Source of the DNA: Albidovulum sediminis
GTDB taxonomy: Bacteria > Pseudomonadota > Alphaproteobacteria > Rhodobacterales > Rhodobacteraceae
NCBI RefSeq assembly: GCF_025380365.1
Contig: NZ_JAOCQF010000001.1
Coordinates: forward strand, 1,054,001 to 1,118,000
Direction of reading: 5' to 3'
DNA length: 64,000 nucleotides
Below, one piece after another: positions 46,913-55,460 of this stretch; position 1 is the first letter of the stretch, and each line of letters begins with the position of its first letter. A model generated the notes under the pieces. That model was not told where the DNA came from. It ran no database searches and was given only the letters and a program-made list of their open reading frames with translations. The position numbers were made by a program, and so were the translations under genes.

Positions 46913-48649
46913 ATGCGGCAAGGGCGGATGGCGCTATGTTTGGCGTTAACGGTTCTTCTGGGAATTCCTAGGCTTGTGGCCTTTCCGGATCCTGCGGCAG
47001 CGCAGGGCGTGGGTGGAGTGGATTCATATACCAACCAGCTTGTCGAGCGAGTTACGGTACGGATCGCGAACCCGAGCTCCGACGGCGCGTTAAATTCTCG
47101 CGTCGAGGACCAAGTAAGGACGCTTCTGAGCCTGTTTCCTGGGGACCGCTTTTCGGAAGAGCGTCTTGCCTTCCAGCTTTCCCAAGCTCGTCGAATCAAG
47201 GATGTCGCCTCCACGGACTATGAGGTGCAGTTCGGAGCGCGTAACGGCCTGGAGGTCGTTGTCGAGGTCACCTTGGGGGACGTTTCCGCTGAGGGGCGCG
47301 GACTGGCGTTCGGCGGAGACTTTCCGACTATCTACGACAGGAATGGCACATACGTCCGTTTCAAGCTCGACCTCCTCGGTCTCTACTATGCGAACAATAA
47401 CGCCTGGTATGGCCGGCCTGATGCCATGCTTGCCGACAATCCGCTCGTGCAGGGAACGCCCGCGGGCGAGGGCTGGGACCAGTGGCTCGAGACCTATGCG
47501 CACTATGGGATATACGGCATTACTCCTATCGCCCCGCAGACGTACTTGTACGGCGGACTCAGCGCTATCACGGCGGGTTCAGCTGGACAGGAGCTCTTCA
47601 CCGACAAGAGCCGAAGCTACACCGGGATTGAGGATGCCTACTTAGGCGTGGTTGGCGGGAGCACGGACGCTCGGGGCAACCGGCTTGCCTACAACCTGAC
47701 TTTCGGTCGCCAGCGCTTCACGCTTGCGGACGGCTTCCTCATGGCAAACACAGCGGCTAACGGCCAAGAGCGCGCGGCACTTCAGGCAAACGCGCGGTGG
47801 GCTTCGGATTTTCTGGCGCTCGCGCAGCTCCGCTACAACGACACCAAGTTCGAGCTGTTCTACATCGATCCGGACGAGCTTCCCGCGATTGACAGCAATA
47901 CGACCTACCTCGGCGCAAATGTCGAGATGAAGCCAATGGATGGGCTGACACTTGGGGCCGCCTACGTCACCTCTCCCAGCTCAAATTTCAGCTATTTCTC
48001 GCCTGTCGGTGGCATCGCTGGGACACGGGAGGGCTTAAAGGTCTATGACGCACGGTTGAGCTACAGTCCGAACCCATCTGGCCAGGCGGGCCCGTTCTTC
48101 GGCGCAGAATATGCAGTTCAGCGGAATAAGAACTTCGATATGGACGCAAGGGCGGGTTGGGCCGAGGCAGGCTATTCCTGGCCGCAGGCGAAGTGGTCGC
48201 CTACCGTGAGTTATCGCCTGTCGATGTTCAGTGGCGACGATCCGGCGACGGCGACCTACGAGCGCTGGGACCCGATTCTGTCGGGTGGAAACGGCCAGCA
48301 GTGGGTGCAGGGCGCGAACCATTTCAAGGTCGTCCAGAACAGCAACGTGCTCGCGCACCGAGTCCAGGCCAGCTTCCGACCGAGCCCCAAGGTGGAAATC
48401 GTTCCACAACTCTGGGCGTTCTACGCAGACCAGGAGAACAACATCGGGGGCAACCCTGCGCTGAGCTTTCTTGACGGCGAGGAATACGGCTTCGAGGCGA
48501 ACGTCACGGCCAAGTGGTTCATAAACCGCAACACGTACGTTCACGGGCATCTTGCCTACACGATACCGGGCGACGCAGCGAAGTCGGCGCTCGGAGGAGA
48601 CGCGAAGAACTGGCTGAGCGCCATGGTCTTCTTCCGCTACGCATTTTGA
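46913..48649 (+). CDS. outer-membrane beta-barrel with POTRA-like N-terminal domain
   Basis: The 578-residue protein has a signal peptide and a short N-terminal domain (VERVTVRIANPS, DRFSEERLAFQLSQARRIKDVASTDYEVQF), resembling a POTRA unit. The rest is a series of alternating aromatic beta-strands and ends with FFRYAF, the terminal phenylalanine expected of barrel proteins inserted by BAM. Similarity to alginate-export-type porins is by eye. A Tat-signal dehydrogenase gene follows after 20 bases; the pair may act together. Confidence 0.65.
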   Translation: MRQGRMALCLALTVLLGIPRLVAFPDPAAAQGVGGVDSYTNQLVERVTVRIANPSSDGALNSRVEDQVRTLLSLFPGDRFSEERLAFQLSQARRIKDVASTDYEVQFGARNGLEVVVEVTLGDVSAEGRGLAFGGDFPTIYDRNGTYVRFKLDLLGLYYANNNAWYGRPDAMLADNPLVQGTPAGEGWDQWLETYAHYGIYGITPIAPQTYLYGGLSAITAGSAGQELFTDKSRSYTGIEDAYLGVVGGSTDARGNRLAYNLTFGRQRFTLADGFLMANTAANGQERAALQANARWASDFLALAQLRYNDTKFELFYIDPDELPAIDSNTTYLGANVEMKPMDGLTLGAAYVTSPSSNFSYFSPVGGIAGTREGLKVYDARLSYSPNPSGQAGPFFGAEYAVQRNKNFDMDARAGWAEAGYSWPQAKWSPTVSYRLSMFSGDDPATATYERWDPILSGGNGQQWVQGANHFKVVQNSNVLAHRVQASFRPSPKVEIVPQLWAFYADQENNIGGNPALSFLDGEEYGFEANVTAKWFINRNTYVHGHLAYTIPGDAAKSALGGDAKNWLSAMVFFRYAF

Positions 48650-48669
48650 TAATCCAGGAGAAAGCAATC

Positions 48670-49719
48670 ATGTACAGACGAGACCTGCTGAAGGGAATCG
48701 GCGGCACCGCTGCCCTAGGCGGCATTGCGGCGACGCGAGCTTCGGCTCAGCAAGAAGCAACGTTGGCGGACGTCGGCCCTTATGCGCAGCCGTGGGATCC
48801 AGCGGACCCGAACATTCCCGAGCGGCGCGACATCGCACCGATGCCGGACGACTATCACACGCCCGGCCGTTTCGCTGGCAAGACGGTGATCGTCACGGGC
48901 TCGGCTCGTGGCATGGGGCTTGGGGCAGTCTGGCGGCTGGCACGGGAGGGCGCAAATGTCGTCGGCGTGGATTGGCTCGAAGAGCAGGGCAAGGCCGCGA
49001 TGGACGAGGTCGCCGCCGCGGGGTTCAACGTCCGCTTCGTTCCCGGGGACGTCAGCGATGATGCTGTGTGCGCACGCATGGTTGAGGTCGCCATTCAGGA
49101 GTTCGGTGGATTGGACGCCGCGCTGAACAATGCGGGGGTCATGGACGGCGTGTATTCCGGGGCCCCCATCGACTACGAGTCGCAGAAGGAACTGGTCTTC
49201 GCGTCAGTCCACGAGGCCACCGACGAGTACTGGGACAACGTGTTCCGCACGAACGTGAAGGGCGTGTTTCTTTCGATGCGCCATGAGCTCCGGCAGATGA
49301 TCGCCCAGGGGCGTGGCGGATCGATTGTCAACGTGGGTTCCATTGCCGGTATGACCGGCCTTGCCGGTAACCCGGCCTATGTCGCGTCGAAGCACGCGGT
49401 CAACGGGCTGACCCGCAACGCGGCACTCGATTACGCGCCATATGGAATCCGCGTGAATTCGGTCAACATGGCGGCGACCGACACGCCTATGGTCGCGCGG
49501 GCGGGCGCGCTTGTCGCTGCGCAAAGCGCGGCCATCGGATCCAAGAACCCTGGTATGGGACGGATCAAGATCAAATCGATCCAGGCCTATGCCAACCAGA
49601 ACGCCCGTTCGGCGACTGTTGCCGAACAGGTTAGCATGATGTGCTACCTCCTCTCACCCGAGGCAGGCAACATGACGGGCGCCACCTATGCGACCGATGG
49701 TGGGTGGACGGCCTACTAA
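48670..49719 (+). CDS. Tat-exported short-chain dehydrogenase (SDR)
   Basis: The 349-residue protein starts with a twin-arginine signal (MYRRDLLKGIGGTAALGGIAATRASA) and then an SDR domain: TGSARGMGLGAV for NAD(P), NNAGVMDGV, the catalytic Ser in VGSIAGMTG, and YVASKH for Tyr-x-x-x-Lys. It is unusual for an SDR to be exported folded to the periplasm. The ATG at 48,670 follows AGGAG. It lies directly behind the barrel gene. Confidence 0.85.
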   Translation: MYRRDLLKGIGGTAALGGIAATRASAQQEATLADVGPYAQPWDPADPNIPERRDIAPMPDDYHTPGRFAGKTVIVTGSARGMGLGAVWRLAREGANVVGVDWLEEQGKAAMDEVAAAGFNVRFVPGDVSDDAVCARMVEVAIQEFGGLDAALNNAGVMDGVYSGAPIDYESQKELVFASVHEATDEYWDNVFRTNVKGVFLSMRHELRQMIAQGRGGSIVNVGSIAGMTGLAGNPAYVASKHAVNGLTRNAALDYAPYGIRVNSVNMAATDTPMVARAGALVAAQSAAIGSKNPGMGRIKIKSIQAYANQNARSATVAEQVSMMCYLLSPEAGNMTGATYATDGGWTAY

Positions 49720-49836
49720 AGCCAGAGCATCCAGTGTCCCGGCCACGTTGCAGGGACCCAAGAGAGCAGGGGCGGGCGCTTCGGAAGCGCGCCGCCCCGT
49801 CATCGGCAATCTCATCCTATGCAAAGGTGATAGAAC

Positions 49837-50376
49837 ATGCGCTTGCCTATCTTGGACCTCGCTCTGATTCTCGCGGTTATCTCGATACTGTCCGCGACAT
49901 CGGCGCAGGCCCAATCGCCGGAGCCACGCGTTGTTGTTCCGGACGTGCCCGGTGGTGCCGTCGTGTCGGGTTGCTACCGGGCTGATAGGCACTTGTACGG
50001 CCCCTACATTCTGAACTTTTGCCTCAGGGCAGGCGGGCGCGGCACCTACTCCGTTCGAGCGCCGGAGCTTGCCTGCGATGGCCGGCTCGTATGGCAAGCC
50101 ACGGGAGACACAGTCAACATCACCCTGAGGCGGCAATCCTGCAACCGGGGACGTGCCTGGGCCGCGGCAGAGGTTACGTGTCGTCCGCGGAGCCTGCTGA
50201 GCGCGATCCTCGACGAACTGATCCGTGACTTGGTCGGACGTGATGGTCAGCGCCCCCGCGTCGTTTTGCCCGACAGACCGACTGTTGGCCGTCTGAATTG
50301 CACCTACTACCCTACTGTGAACGCGGCCGCGCCGCGCCAGTTCTTCGCAAATCGGAGCCTTGTCGAGCCAAGGTGA
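49837..50376 (+). CDS. secreted cysteine-containing protein, unknown function
   Basis: The 179-residue protein has a signal peptide (MRLPILDLALILAVISILSATSAQAQ). The mature part has about six cysteines (GCYRADRHLYGPYILNFCLR, LACDGRL, RQSCNRG, VTCRPRS, LNCTYYPT), which may form disulfides in the periplasm. No family recognised. It follows the SDR gene with a 117-base gap. Confidence 0.6.
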   Translation: MRLPILDLALILAVISILSATSAQAQSPEPRVVVPDVPGGAVVSGCYRADRHLYGPYILNFCLRAGGRGTYSVRAPELACDGRLVWQATGDTVNITLRRQSCNRGRAWAAAEVTCRPRSLLSAILDELIRDLVGRDGQRPRVVLPDRPTVGRLNCTYYPTVNAAAPRQFFANRSLVEPR

Positions 50377-50700
50377 GGCCCGGTCCCTCCCTCTGTCTCT
50401 CTTTTAGTCCGCCCGCACCTCGATCAATCCCCGAGCGGAACACGATACCATCGTTCGGGGCTCGAGCGAGCGGCGGAGATACAGCGGTGTTGCTAACAGG
50501 TACCGGCAGCCTGCGATCCCTCATTCTCCGAGAGGGATGCGATAGGGGCCAATCACCGAGTTGAAGAGCATTTCGCGATTCTCGAGGAATTGTAGTATCG
50601 CGTACTGTTCGGATACGCCGCGATGCTCGGCAATGGTGAACGGCAGGGTTCCGGTGCGGCCGCGAGGCCTTTGCCGATGGATTGCGCAGGCGACCTTTGG
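50377..50700. other. 324-base intergenic stretch, nothing recognised
   Basis: No gene or repeat is convincing. It would contain the promoter of the DUF900 hydrolase gene, but I could not place clear boxes. Confidence 0.35.
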
Positions 50701-51768
50701 ATGAAGAGCAGCAAAATGACAGGCCCGGTACCAAAATTTGTATGGTGCGTTGGGGTGACCCTTTTGTTTCTCGCCGGGCCACTCTCGTTTGGAGCACCGC
50801 CGGCAATCGCCGAGGGAAATCAGGCCGAACGTGGTGTTCCATACTTGACCCTGCGCAACGTGACCGGGGACACTGATCCTGCGAGATTTTACGGCGAGGA
50901 ACGCAGTGGTCTCACAGCGGGCAGGTGCCATATCGGACAGCGTCGGCTCGACATCCTGTCGCCGGTGGCCAAGGCTGCTCCTTTCTACATCCCTGAGGAA
51001 ATCCTGCGCGTTGCGGCAGTACGACCGTTGCCGCTGGATCAGGTTCTGGATTCACTAGAGCAGGGTGCGGACCTCGCCAGGCCTGTGCTCTACACCCACG
51101 GCTTCTACATCGACTTCGAGAAGGGCTGCCGCAGAGCCACCGTCCTGCAGGAAAACGCCAAGCTACAAGGCAGGTTCCTTTGGTTCAGCTGGCCCTCAGA
51201 CGGCGGTCTGCTGAACTATATCCACGACGAGGCCGATCTGTACTGGAGCGTTCCCGACCTTGCGTCTATGGTAGCCGGGCTCGAGAAACGCTTCGGGCCG
51301 GCAAACGTTGACCTTGTTGGCCACAGCCTCGGAGCGCGCGGGATCGTCCTCGCGATTCATGACGTTGCCGCTCAGTATCCCGAGGTCCGTTTGGGCAATG
51401 TCGTATTGCTCGCGCCTGATATGGACTTCGAAATATTCTCGCGGCTCCTGCCACGGATTCGGCCGATCGTGAGCAGCATCACCGTCTATGTATCCGATGC
51501 TGACCGACCGCTTGCCCTTTCCGAGCAGGTTCACGGATACCCGCGCCTAGGGCAGGCCGGAAATGCCGTGGAAAGACTGGAAGGCGTGGAGGTCATTGAT
51601 CTGAGCGATCTGCAGGTCCAAAGCGTAACCGGGCATCTCTACCACATCTACAATGAAGAAGTAGGGGCCGATATTGACCAATTGCTAAACGAAGGGAAGC
51701 ACGCTGCAAAGCGACGAAACTTGTCCCAATTGGGGGGCAATCTTTGGCGGATGCAGCGGTCAGAATGA
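50701..51768 (+). CDS. DUF900-family alpha/beta hydrolase, exported
   Basis: The 355-residue protein has a signal-like segment (residues 13-35, FVWCVGVTLLFLAGPLSF) and a DUF900 alpha/beta domain: YTHGFYIDFEKGCRRA, the nucleophile elbow LVGHSLGARGIVLAIHDVA (around residue 205), NVVLLAPDMDFEIF and VYVSDADRPLALSE with the acid, plus a late histidine VTGHLYH. An ester or lipid substrate is likely but unknown. Confidence 0.8.
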   Translation: MKSSKMTGPVPKFVWCVGVTLLFLAGPLSFGAPPAIAEGNQAERGVPYLTLRNVTGDTDPARFYGEERSGLTAGRCHIGQRRLDILSPVAKAAPFYIPEEILRVAAVRPLPLDQVLDSLEQGADLARPVLYTHGFYIDFEKGCRRATVLQENAKLQGRFLWFSWPSDGGLLNYIHDEADLYWSVPDLASMVAGLEKRFGPANVDLVGHSLGARGIVLAIHDVAAQYPEVRLGNVVLLAPDMDFEIFSRLLPRIRPIVSSITVYVSDADRPLALSEQVHGYPRLGQAGNAVERLEGVEVIDLSDLQVQSVTGHLYHIYNEEVGADIDQLLNEGKHAAKRRNLSQLGGNLWRMQRSE

Positions 51769-51784
51769 ATTTTAGCCACCGTGT

Positions 51785-51997
51785 CTAGTTCTCCGAAACT
51801 TCGACGAGATCATCTCCGTGCCAGAGGTTCGCAACGCGCAGAGTGGCCAGGTTGGAGTGTCTCCGGTGAGACATGAGAGACCCAATCCGATCTTCGCGAT
51901 GCAGAGCCTTGGCGCAATATGGATGGCCGTGTGTTTTCAGCGCAGGGCCGTAATGCGGTGCGGCTCTGATCACAGAGCATCGATCGATCTGCTTCAT
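51785..51997 (-). CDS. small protein coupled to HTH gene, copy B
   Basis: The 70-residue frame (MKQIDRCSVIRAAPHYGPAL, later RHSNLATLRVANLWHGDDLVEVSEN) starts at 51,997, overlapping the HTH gene stop by four bases (ATGA), which suggests coupling. The ending is reminiscent of a small island protein, but the family is unrecognised. Confidence 0.4.
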   Translation of the reverse strand: MKQIDRCSVIRAAPHYGPALKTHGHPYCAKALHREDRIGSLMSHRRHSNLATLRVANLWHGDDLVEVSEN

Positions 51998-52362
51998 TGT
52001 TGTTCCCACTCGACCGGAAACGGCTCCAGCACCCGTGCCAGCGTCACCTCCGGCCTCTGCCTGCCGTCCAGGATCTCCTGAATGATGCCGGGCGCGAGCA
52101 GTGTCAGGCGCAGAACGCGGGTCATGTAGGACGGCGCGATGCCCTCGCGCTCGGCCAGTTCGGCGATGGTGGCGAACTCGCCCGACTCCAGCATCCGCTT
52201 CCAGCGGAAGGCGCGCGCCAGAGCCTTGAGGAGCGTGTTGTCAGCCCGCCGCGGTTGCGTGGCGTCCTCGGGCAACAGCATCTCCTTCCGTCCGCCACGT
52301 TTCACGACGCGGAACGGCACGTGGAGCGTCACCGTCTCGGGGATTGCGGTCGTTCGGGTCAC
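51994..52362 (-). CDS. small HTH protein of recombinase module, copy B
   Basis: The 122-residue protein carries a helix-turn-helix (FATIAELAEREGIAPSYMTRVLRLTLLAPGII) and matches the gene at 29,777-30,160 over VPF-V-K-GGRKEMLLP and RAFRWKRMLESGEFATI. The start overlaps the recombinase remnant stop. It is intact and retains its partner small gene, unlike copy A. Confidence 0.65.
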   Translation of the reverse strand: MTRTTAIPETVTLHVPFRVVKRGGRKEMLLPEDATQPRRADNTLLKALARAFRWKRMLESGEFATIAELAEREGIAPSYMTRVLRLTLLAPGIIQEILDGRQRPEVTLARVLEPFPVEWEQQ

Positions 52363-52838
52363 GCCGCTTCTCCGATCCCGCCGGCCAGCATCTCGCGCGC
52401 GAGGCCGCCGAGGCCATCCACGCGCAGCCGGACGTTCAGGCCGTCAACGCCGATATCCACGCGCTCGACCAGCAGCGCCACGATGCGCGCCTGTTCAGCA
52501 GGGAAGAGTTCGTCCCAAAGCGGATCCAGCTGCTGCAGGGCCTCGCGGGCGTCTGCCTCGGTGAAGTCGTCATCATGGCCGCGTGCCGCCTTCCACGTCC
52601 CTGCGACGATCTCCGGCTGGCGGAACACGACGCGCAACTGGTCGATGACGGCCGCCTCGATCTCGCCCGCGGGCACGCGGCCAACCGGACAAGAACCCGC
52701 GCCATGCTTCAGCACCGTCTGGCTGACATGGTAGCGGTAGAGCTTGTCGCCCTTGCGGGTGTGGGTCGGAGAGAAGGCCGCACCATCGGGACCGAAGAGA
52801 ATCCCCTTCAGCAGCGCAGGCGTCTCGGCGCGGGTCGG
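52359..52838 (-). pseudogene. 3' end of large serine recombinase, copy B (truncated)
   Basis: About 160 residues remain, with the zinc-ribbon-region end (TRKGDKLYRYHVSQTVLKHG, GSCPVGRVPAGEIEAAVIDQL) and the C-terminal LFPAEQARIVALLVERVDI. These are the C-terminal half of a large serine recombinase. At 52,838 the sequence joins a solute-binding protein gene in a different frame. The catalytic domain is missing. Confidence 0.75.
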
Positions 52839-53445
52839 TGGCCAGTAGGTAGGACATTACAAGCTTGTCGATGACCGCCATGTCGATCCGCTTGAGCATG
52901 AGCTTGCGCAGATTGGTGAGGTCGTCCGGCGCGGGAACTGCCCGGATCCAGCCGGTTCCGGCCTTTTCGTCGAACTCGTCCGTATTGGCATAGCCAAGGA
53001 CCGTGCCAACCTTGAGCTTCTGCTCGCCGATGTCGTCGATGCTCTTCCACTCCACCGGCGCATCGACATTCTCGGCAAACCCCAATGGCCCCGTTCCGAT
53101 CGGGTCAGAGGGCACGAAGCCCTCCACATGGCGGCAGTGGTATCCCGGATAGTAGGCGACGATCGCGTCGTCGTCCTTCGCATCCGAGATCGCGCGCTTC
53201 CACGGCAGGACACGGACCTCGGTCTCAAGTCCGGCTGCAGCAAACGCCTGCTTCACCACCTCGGTAGTCGCGCCGCCCTTCGGCAGATCGGCCGAGGTAT
53301 AGGGCGGCCACTCCAGCGTGGTGACCGTGACGGCCTCTGCCATCGCGGAACCACTGACAAGCGGCTGGAGAAACGTCGCTGCGATCAGCAGTGCAAGCAC
53401 CCGAAGCGGGCCCGCCCCCGATCGCTCGCCTGTGGATGGGGTCAC
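52839..53445 (-). pseudogene. amino-acid-type solute-binding protein (SBP_bac_3), 3' truncated
   Basis: From GTG 53,445, with a GGAGGG ribosome site, about 200 residues remain: signal peptide (PLRVLALLIAATFLQPLVSGSAMA), then VTTLEWPPYTSADLPKGGATTEVVKQAF, typical of family 3 solute-binding proteins. The last quarter is replaced by the recombinase remnant. It is not expected to bind normally. Confidence 0.7.
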
Positions 53446-53772
53446 TGGAAATCCCTCCGAGCGTCGCCACATCTTGCTGTCCGGAAGAACCGAGCTTCTT
53501 TCGGGCGCGTACTGCCCGGTTCGAGTGGTTCGGTTCGGGCCCAAATTCGTGGACGACATGCCACTTTCCCCTTCTGAAACCCGTGCCCGAAATGTGCGGA
53601 GAAAATGTTGCAGGAGTGTTTGATTTTCCCAGTTCGCGGGTCACTGTTTCAGAATTCGCCACAGGCCTGACATCCCCTTTCACAGGACCGACGCACCCGT
53701 CTAGAGCGACGGGTTTCCAGCTTTTGGGCAGATCGGACAAACGAAGCGAGAACCGCTTGGAGGTTTGTCAGC

Positions 53773-53901
53773 TTGGCCGAGAAGGCGCTGACCGCGGTCA
53801 TCCAGGAGGCTTACGTCCAGGGCATCCCGACGCGGTCCGTGGACGATCTGGTCAAGGCGATGGGCATGTCGGGGATCAGTAAGAGCCAGGTCTCGCGGCT
53901 C
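53773..53901 (+). pseudogene. IS256 transposase fragment
   Basis: Forty-three residues (AEKALTAVIQEAYVQGIPTR, DDLVKAMGMSGISKSQVSRL) match the N-terminal third of IS256-family transposases. After SRL the frame continues as a serine recombinase segment, so this is a fusion of two remnants. Confidence 0.75.
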
Positions 53902-54357
53902 TCCGGTGTGAAGTTCATCGCCTGCAACATGCCTGAGGCCAATGACCTGACCGTGGGCATCATGGCGCTCGTCGCCCAGCAGGAACGCAAAGCCATCAGT
54001 CGCCAGACGGAGGAGATGCCGGCGGTGGCCAAGGCGCGCGGGGTGAAGCCGGCAAGCCCAATGGCGCCGCGGTGCTCAGGCGGGCTGGGAAAGGTGGGAC
54101 CGCGCTGCGAGCCACGGCTCCGCCAATGCTGCAGCTTCGCCCGGAACCTTGGACCTGTCCTCGACGACATCCGATTGTCCGGGCATACCTCGCCGCGGGC
54201 CATTGCCAAAGAGTTGACCGCGCGCGGGATCAGGACAAGGCGCGGAGGCCGGTGGAATGTGGGGGATGTCAAAGGGCTGCTGGCAAGGGCAAGCGCATGG
54301 AACCCGTCGGGTTCCGAAGTCCGCCGTCAGGCTGTCCCGATCCGTTGCTCTCGCTGA
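53902..54357 (+). pseudogene. serine recombinase fragment fused to IS256 fragment, frameshifted
   Basis: GVKFIACNMPEANDLTVGIM, ALVAQQERKAISRQTEE and later LDDIRLSGHTSPRAIAKELT, ARGIRTRRGGRWNVGDVKGL match the resolvase-domain end and recombinase domain of a serine recombinase. The middle (CSGGLGKVGPRCEPRLRQ) is out of frame; related sequence in the neighbouring frame reads AGKGGTALRATAP. It is a broken copy. Confidence 0.7.
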
Positions 54358-54450
54358 ATGGCACGGCATTCACACCATGTGTTGCCGGGCGCAGGGTTCA
54401 GGGAAAAGGCCGCCGGTTCTCACCGGGAACAGGTCCCTGAGATCTGACGA

Positions 54451-54915
54451 TCAGGGCACAGGCCCGCCAAACAGCGCTTCATCGGAAATCTCGAGCCGTG
54501 CAACCAGCAGGCTGCAGTTCAGGGTGTCGCTGAGAGATGCCGTGACTGACCCTTTCAACCACCTGGCCATCGCCCCCTGCTTGTGATGCCCGACGACAAC
54601 CAGGTCAGCGGCGCTTTCCTGCGCTGCCTTGCAGATCTGCTCTGTAGGGTCGCCCCTTTCCAGTCGCGCCTCGGGGACAAGGCCCATTCGGATCAGACGT
54701 GCCTTGCCCTCATCAAGGATCTTCTGGAATTCCTCCGTCCGGTCCGGCGGAATGTAGACCGCACTGCCATCGCCGGCGACAAATTCGGGCGTGGGTTCCA
54801 CGACGGCCATCAGCACGACGCGCGCTCCACAGACCTGGGCCAGCCGCGCGCCTTCGCGCAAGGCGAGGCGTCCCTCGATGGATCCGTCATACGCCAAGAG
54901 GATCGTGCGATACAT
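54451..54915 (-). CDS. universal stress protein, UspA family
   Basis: The 154-residue protein has the Usp fold: YRTILLAYDGSIEGRLALREGARLA, and the ATP-binding VVVGHHKQGAMARWLKGSVTASL. UspA proteins respond to stress and can bind ATP. The start at 54,915 (MYRTILL) is the family start. It lies among mobile-element remnants, on the minus strand. Confidence 0.88.
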   Translation of the reverse strand: MYRTILLAYDGSIEGRLALREGARLAQVCGARVVLMAVVEPTPEFVAGDGSAVYIPPDRTEEFQKILDEGKARLIRMGLVPEARLERGDPTEQICKAAQESAADLVVVGHHKQGAMARWLKGSVTASLSDTLNCSLLVARLEISDEALFGGPVP

Positions 54916-55014
54916 GGCTGCCTCCGACATGCTGCCGCATCTCAGGACTGAATGTACCATAAGCCCGCGGTTCTCGCGGAACAATTGCCGCACTCCGCGG
55001 CTGGGCGACGGTCA

Positions 55015-55119
55015 TCACGCTGCCTGGTGCTTTTCAAAAGGTGAAATGCAGGTCTGCCTCGGTTCCGGCCTATCGGCAACATCCCTGCGCAAGAGCTCAT
55101 GAACCGGCTGGCGGCTCAT
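55015..55119 (-). repeat. 34-codon frame in duplicated ~90-bp sequence, copy 1
   Basis: The frame reads MSRQPVHELLRRDVADRPEP, RQTCISPFEKHQAA with a stop. A diverged copy lies at 60,669-60,759. Differences fall mainly at one codon position in the minus strand, which indicates that the sequence was once under coding constraint. No family is recognised. Confidence 0.45.
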
Positions 55120-55460
55120 GAGACGAGCCCGACGTTTCAGCAATTGCCGAAACGGAGATTGACAACCCACAGTCGCTGGAACGGCGCGAGGAGAGGGGAT
55201 GGTCCTCGACGCGCAGGGCCGTCAGCTTGGCCGCATGGTGGGGGGCTTGGGTCCCGCCCGAGGGCAATTATCTCGTCGCGGGCAGGTAGGCTGCCATTGT
55301 TTGCCGGCGTAAGTCAGGTAAAGAAGGGGCCTTTCAGACCCACGTCGGACACGATGAATGGGAGACAGTGCTGCCGGAGTTCGTGTTTCGAAACAAGAAT
55401 CTGATCCCGTGGCGGCGCAATTAATGTTGATCGGCCTCCGGCAAGTCCGGGATGTCTTGC
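55120..55460. other. 341-base stretch, nothing recognised
   Basis: Short plus-strand frames (for example MVLDAQGRQLGRMVGG from about 55,199) look like gene fragments, but none is long enough to assign. It may be remnant mobile DNA. Confidence 0.3.
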
